A DNA stretch of 20,488 bases from a virus, in the IMG/VR virus record IMGVR_UViG_3300031631_000035, positions 1-20,488 of that record. One strand, written 5' to 3'. A model generated the notes under the pieces. The model ran no database searches and was not told the origin of the DNA. It was given only the letters and a program-made list of their open reading frames with translations. Shown here piece after piece: positions 17,658 through 20,488 of this stretch. The stretch's first letter is position 1. The number at the start of each line of letters is the position of its first letter. A program made the translations under genes and the position numbers.

Positions 17658-20488
17658 ATGAGCGAAGAGAGAAATGTCCTTTATTTTGAGATAAAGAAAG
17701 TCGGTGTTGATGCCGCCAATAAAGCTTTAGAAAAATACATAAAACTCTCTAAAGAAGCTGATGCAGTTAAGAACAAGTCGGCAAAAGGTGGTAGTTCTAG
17801 TTTTGCTAAATCTGCATCAGAAGCGGGACAATATGGTTCCGCACTTAAAAAATTAAATTCAATTCAAAAAACCTCAGTAAGCATTGAAGAGCAATTTACA
17901 CAGCACCAGAGCATAAATGCGGCAATAATAGCAAAAGTGAGTAGTCGTATTAAGGAGTTGAGTGCTTCCAAGGCAAAAGAGATACTTGTTGCAGAAAAGG
18001 GCGCTCATGTATACTCGGATTCAGCACAAAAAGCGGAAATGTTACGTGTAAAAGAGGTTATGTTGCAGGCTACTTTTAAAGCAGGTCTACAGGTATTCCA
18101 AGAACACAATGAAGCCATAGAAATGATGAACCTCAAACTTAAAGGGATTCATCCCGGAGTAGAGAGATTAACTGAAATACTGCATATGAAAACCGTGAAT
18201 GAAAAAGCGGGTACGAAAGCCACAAGAGAGTCAAACAAAGCTATTGGTATGCTTACAAAGACACTTAAAACCACTACTGATGAAATGAAGCGACAAGAGA
18301 TTCAAGAAAAAATAGGAATACTTACTAAAAATAAAGCCATTTCTTTAGCCATGAAACGGGCACAGACTGAGAAACTTTGGATAGACCAAGAACACAATAA
18401 AACTCGTATTATAGCACAAGCTAATACACAATTAAAGTTATACAACCTAACCTTAAAACAAGTGGATAAAGAGTTGAAAGTAACCAAAGACGGTGTTAAG
18501 AAACTCACTGTTATGTTTCAGCAAAAGAATAAAGTTACTAATGGAGCTAGTAGCACTATAAAGGCGTATAACCAACGAATAAAACAAGTACGTGCTGATA
18601 TTGCAAAAAGTACTGATTCACTTGAAAAAGAAGCTTTAGCGCTTAAAAGGAAAGCTCTTATAGAGGCTAGGCACAGTACCCAACTTGCTAAAAGAACAGC
18701 ATTAATGAAACTAGCGAATATAGCTCAGAAGCAAGATAAGTTTTTATTAAAAGATGCAAGTATGGCTATACTGACATATAATGACAAGATCAAGAAACTT
18801 GTCAAAACTATTCAAGACGAACACAATGTAATGAAAAAGGTTACTGTCGCTAATAAAGCCATGAAGCAGGCACACACCCTAGGTGCACAGCTAGCTAAAT
18901 CGTATGCCCACGCACTTGACGAGATAGAGAAAGAATTAAAACAGAACATGAGTGCGGAAAGGCGATTAGCCCTTGAGATGAAACAACGTGCTCTTCAGGA
19001 AGCCAAACTAGCTTCGATAACGTCAAGTACTAATGGGTTGTTGAAGATAAGACGTGTGCGATTAGATGCGATGTCTAAAAGTTACATGAAGGCTAGTCAG
19101 GCAATGACACGATTTGGACGAGTTATGATACGATATGTGACGACTACTATGGTAGCGGCTTTGGCTCAAGGTGTAAAGTTTGCGGCGAATATTGAAGCAC
19201 AGACAGTTCGATTTGGTGTATTGACCGGTAGCTTGAAAAAAGGTTCACGATTGTTTCAAGAGATAATTGCATTTAGTGCAAAGACTCCATTTTTACTGCC
19301 TCAGTTAGACCAAGCCGCACAGGTGTTGTTGGCATTTGGTTCACCGTTAAAAGACGTAATGACTGAGTTACGTATGTTGGGTGATGTAGCACAGGGTGAC
19401 GCTCAAAAACTAGAACGTATTGCCACATCTTTTGGTAAAGTACGGGCTCGTGGAACCGCACATATGAGAGAGTTAAATCGTTTCATCATGAGTGGTGTCC
19501 CAATTATTGCAGAATTAAATAAACAGTTTGGGTTAACTGGAAATGCACTTTTCACTATGATACAAAAGAATCAGATTAGTTTTGATAATATTAACAAAGC
19601 ATTTAAGACCATGACCGAAGAGGGTGGTAAATTTTATAAGATGACTGAAAATGTGGCTAAAACATTGGAAGGTCGTTTCAGCACCGCCGTGGATAATATG
19701 AATTTGAATCTAGCACGACTTGTTGAAGATTTCACTCCTAAATTAAAGAGATTGTTGGAACAGTTTATTGATTGGTCACAGGCATTTAGAACGTTGGATA
19801 AAGATGCACGTAGAGCACTTGTAACTACTATGGCAATAACTGCGGCTATAGGGCCTGCGGCATTAGCGGTAGCAGGTGCGGTCAAATTAATTGCTAATGC
19901 TGTGGCAGGAAATTGGGCGGGATTAATTATCGCAGCTGTAGCTTTAGCCGCCTCTTTTGTTGGTTGGTTTGTTTTAGCAAAGAAAATGGATGATATAAGT
20001 GCCAAAGCAATTGCCCTTAAAGAAAGCACAGAAAAATTAGCAAAGGCAGAAAAGTTTCAAGAAGGCATGCTCCCCGGATTAACCAAGGAAATGTTTGACT
20101 TGGCAAAAGCTTATGACGCTTATGGGATGGCGGTTCAGCAAGCAAACGAAATAGTGGCGTTACAGGCTAGGTTAAACCCTGAAGATGGGGAGATTTTAAC
20201 TAAAAATTTAGAGAAAGCATTTAAAACAATACAAAACATGCAAAATAAGAAAATACATGTAGGTGGTTTGTTCCGAAATATTCCTAGTGCTATAGACATG
20301 GCTACTGATCTTATTTCACCTGAAAAGTTACGTAGTTATTTTAATGAGTTACAAGTAGTAATTCCTGAAACAGAAACTGTTATTGCAGAGGCTATTAGAG
20401 CAAAACTAGGTACGGATAAAAGTCTTGATGCAATGACCACCGCAGAATTTAACAAATTTACTACAGAGGATTGGAAAGCGTTAGGTGC
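17658..20488 (+). CDS. Tail tape measure protein (partial, runs off the right edge)
   Basis: From ATG 17658, behind GAGGTGG (17643-17649), the frame stays open for 943 codons to the window edge. Residues 1 to about 480 are Lys/Ala/Glu/Gln-rich long helices with few prolines, expected of a coiled coil. From about residue 483 a tape-measure N-terminal-type domain follows: Phe-Gly-Arg-Val-Met-Ile-Arg-Tyr, Gly-Val-Leu-Thr-Gly-Ser, Phe-Ser-Ala-Lys-Thr-Pro-Phe, Leu-Asp-Gln-Ala-Ala-Gln-Val-Leu-Leu-Ala-Phe-Gly, and Glu-Leu-Asn-Arg-Phe-Ile-Met-Ser-Gly-Val-Pro-Ile. Residues about 725-774 form a hydrophobic, Ala/Gly/Val-rich stretch that could be one or two membrane-inserting segments. The protein sets tail length and is ejected ahead of the DNA. 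Most such proteins have the domain nearer the N-terminus, so the 480-residue leading helix region is noteworthy. Confidence 0.88.
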   Translation, partial: MSEERNVLYFEIKKVGVDAANKALEKYIKLSKEADAVKNKSAKGGSSSFAKSASEAGQYGSALKKLNSIQKTSVSIEEQFTQHQSINAAIIAKVSSRIKELSASKAKEILVAEKGAHVYSDSAQKAEMLRVKEVMLQATFKAGLQVFQEHNEAIEMMNLKLKGIHPGVERLTEILHMKTVNEKAGTKATRESNKAIGMLTKTLKTTTDEMKRQEIQEKIGILTKNKAISLAMKRAQTEKLWIDQEHNKTRIIAQANTQLKLYNLTLKQVDKELKVTKDGVKKLTVMFQQKNKVTNGASSTIKAYNQRIKQVRADIAKSTDSLEKEALALKRKALIEARHSTQLAKRTALMKLANIAQKQDKFLLKDASMAILTYNDKIKKLVKTIQDEHNVMKKVTVANKAMKQAHTLGAQLAKSYAHALDEIEKELKQNMSAERRLALEMKQRALQEAKLASITSSTNGLLKIRRVRLDAMSKSYMKASQAMTRFGRVMIRYVTTTMVAALAQGVKFAANIEAQTVRFGVLTGSLKKGSRLFQEIIAFSAKTPFLLPQLDQAAQVLLAFGSPLKDVMTELRMLGDVAQGDAQKLERIATSFGKVRARGTAHMRELNRFIMSGVPIIAELNKQFGLTGNALFTMIQKNQISFDNINKAFKTMTEEGGKFYKMTENVAKTLEGRFSTAVDNMNLNLARLVEDFTPKLKRLLEQFIDWSQAFRTLDKDARRALVTTMAITAAIGPAALAVAGAVKLIANAVAGNWAGLIIAAVALAASFVGWFVLAKKMDDISAKAIALKESTEKLAKAEKFQEGMLPGLTKEMFDLAKAYDAYGMAVQQANEIVALQARLNPEDGEILTKNLEKAFKTIQNMQNKKIHVGGLFRNIPSAIDMATDLISPEKLRSYFNELQVVIPETETVIAEAIRAKLGTDKSLDAMTTAEFNKFTTEDWKALG

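Overview
The window is a contiguous piece of a tailed double-stranded DNA virus (Caudoviricetes), either a free phage or a prophage. Every supported gene is on the + strand, genes are packed with overlaps or short gaps, and the order is the textbook one: small terminase, large terminase, portal, scaffold, major capsid, head-tail connectors, tail terminator, tail tube, frameshifted tail chaperones, tape measure. No sheath gene lies between the tail terminator and the tube genes, so a siphovirus (long non-contractile tail) is the best reading. The DNA is AT-rich and most genes have strong AGGAG-type ribosome binding sites, which fits a Bacillota-like host; the host cannot be fixed from this sequence. 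None of the complete genes recognised here stops with TGA.

Region 1 (1-3738) is an accessory block upstream of the packaging genes. It holds the 3' end of a tyrosine/proline-rich protein, a small HExxH metallopeptidase-like protein, a FmdB-type zinc ribbon that appears to start at ATC, a PD-(D/E)XK nuclease-like protein, a small HTH-like protein, a metallophosphoesterase with an N-terminal helix-turn-helix, and two small unknown proteins. From 453 to 3216 each gene overlaps the next, so they are probably translationally coupled.

Region 2 (3749-9558) is packaging and head assembly: TerS, TerL, a DUF4055-like portal and a coiled-coil scaffold. TerL carries a 340-residue intein between the Lys and Ser of its Walker A P-loop. 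The intein has all the marks of a class 3 intein (Ala1, Trp-Cys-Thr triad, C-terminal His-Asn followed by Ser), while both catalytic acids of its LAGLIDADG homing endonuclease have been replaced.

Region 3 (9575-14453) contains the major capsid protein, a cement-like virion protein, two less certain head genes and four connector/neck genes (DnaT-like adaptor, head closure, gp10-like tail completion, DUF4128-like tail terminator). Two terminator-like hairpins, after the capsid gene and before the connector block, probably step down transcription from capsid to tail genes.

Region 4 (14481-20488) is the tail. Two tandem paralogous tail tube genes are present, the second carrying a roughly 170-residue insertion made of two related beta-rich repeats. 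They are followed by a lambda G/GT-like chaperone pair joined by a canonical -1 slippery heptamer with a downstream hairpin, and a tape measure gene that runs off the right edge and has an unusually long helical N-terminal part.
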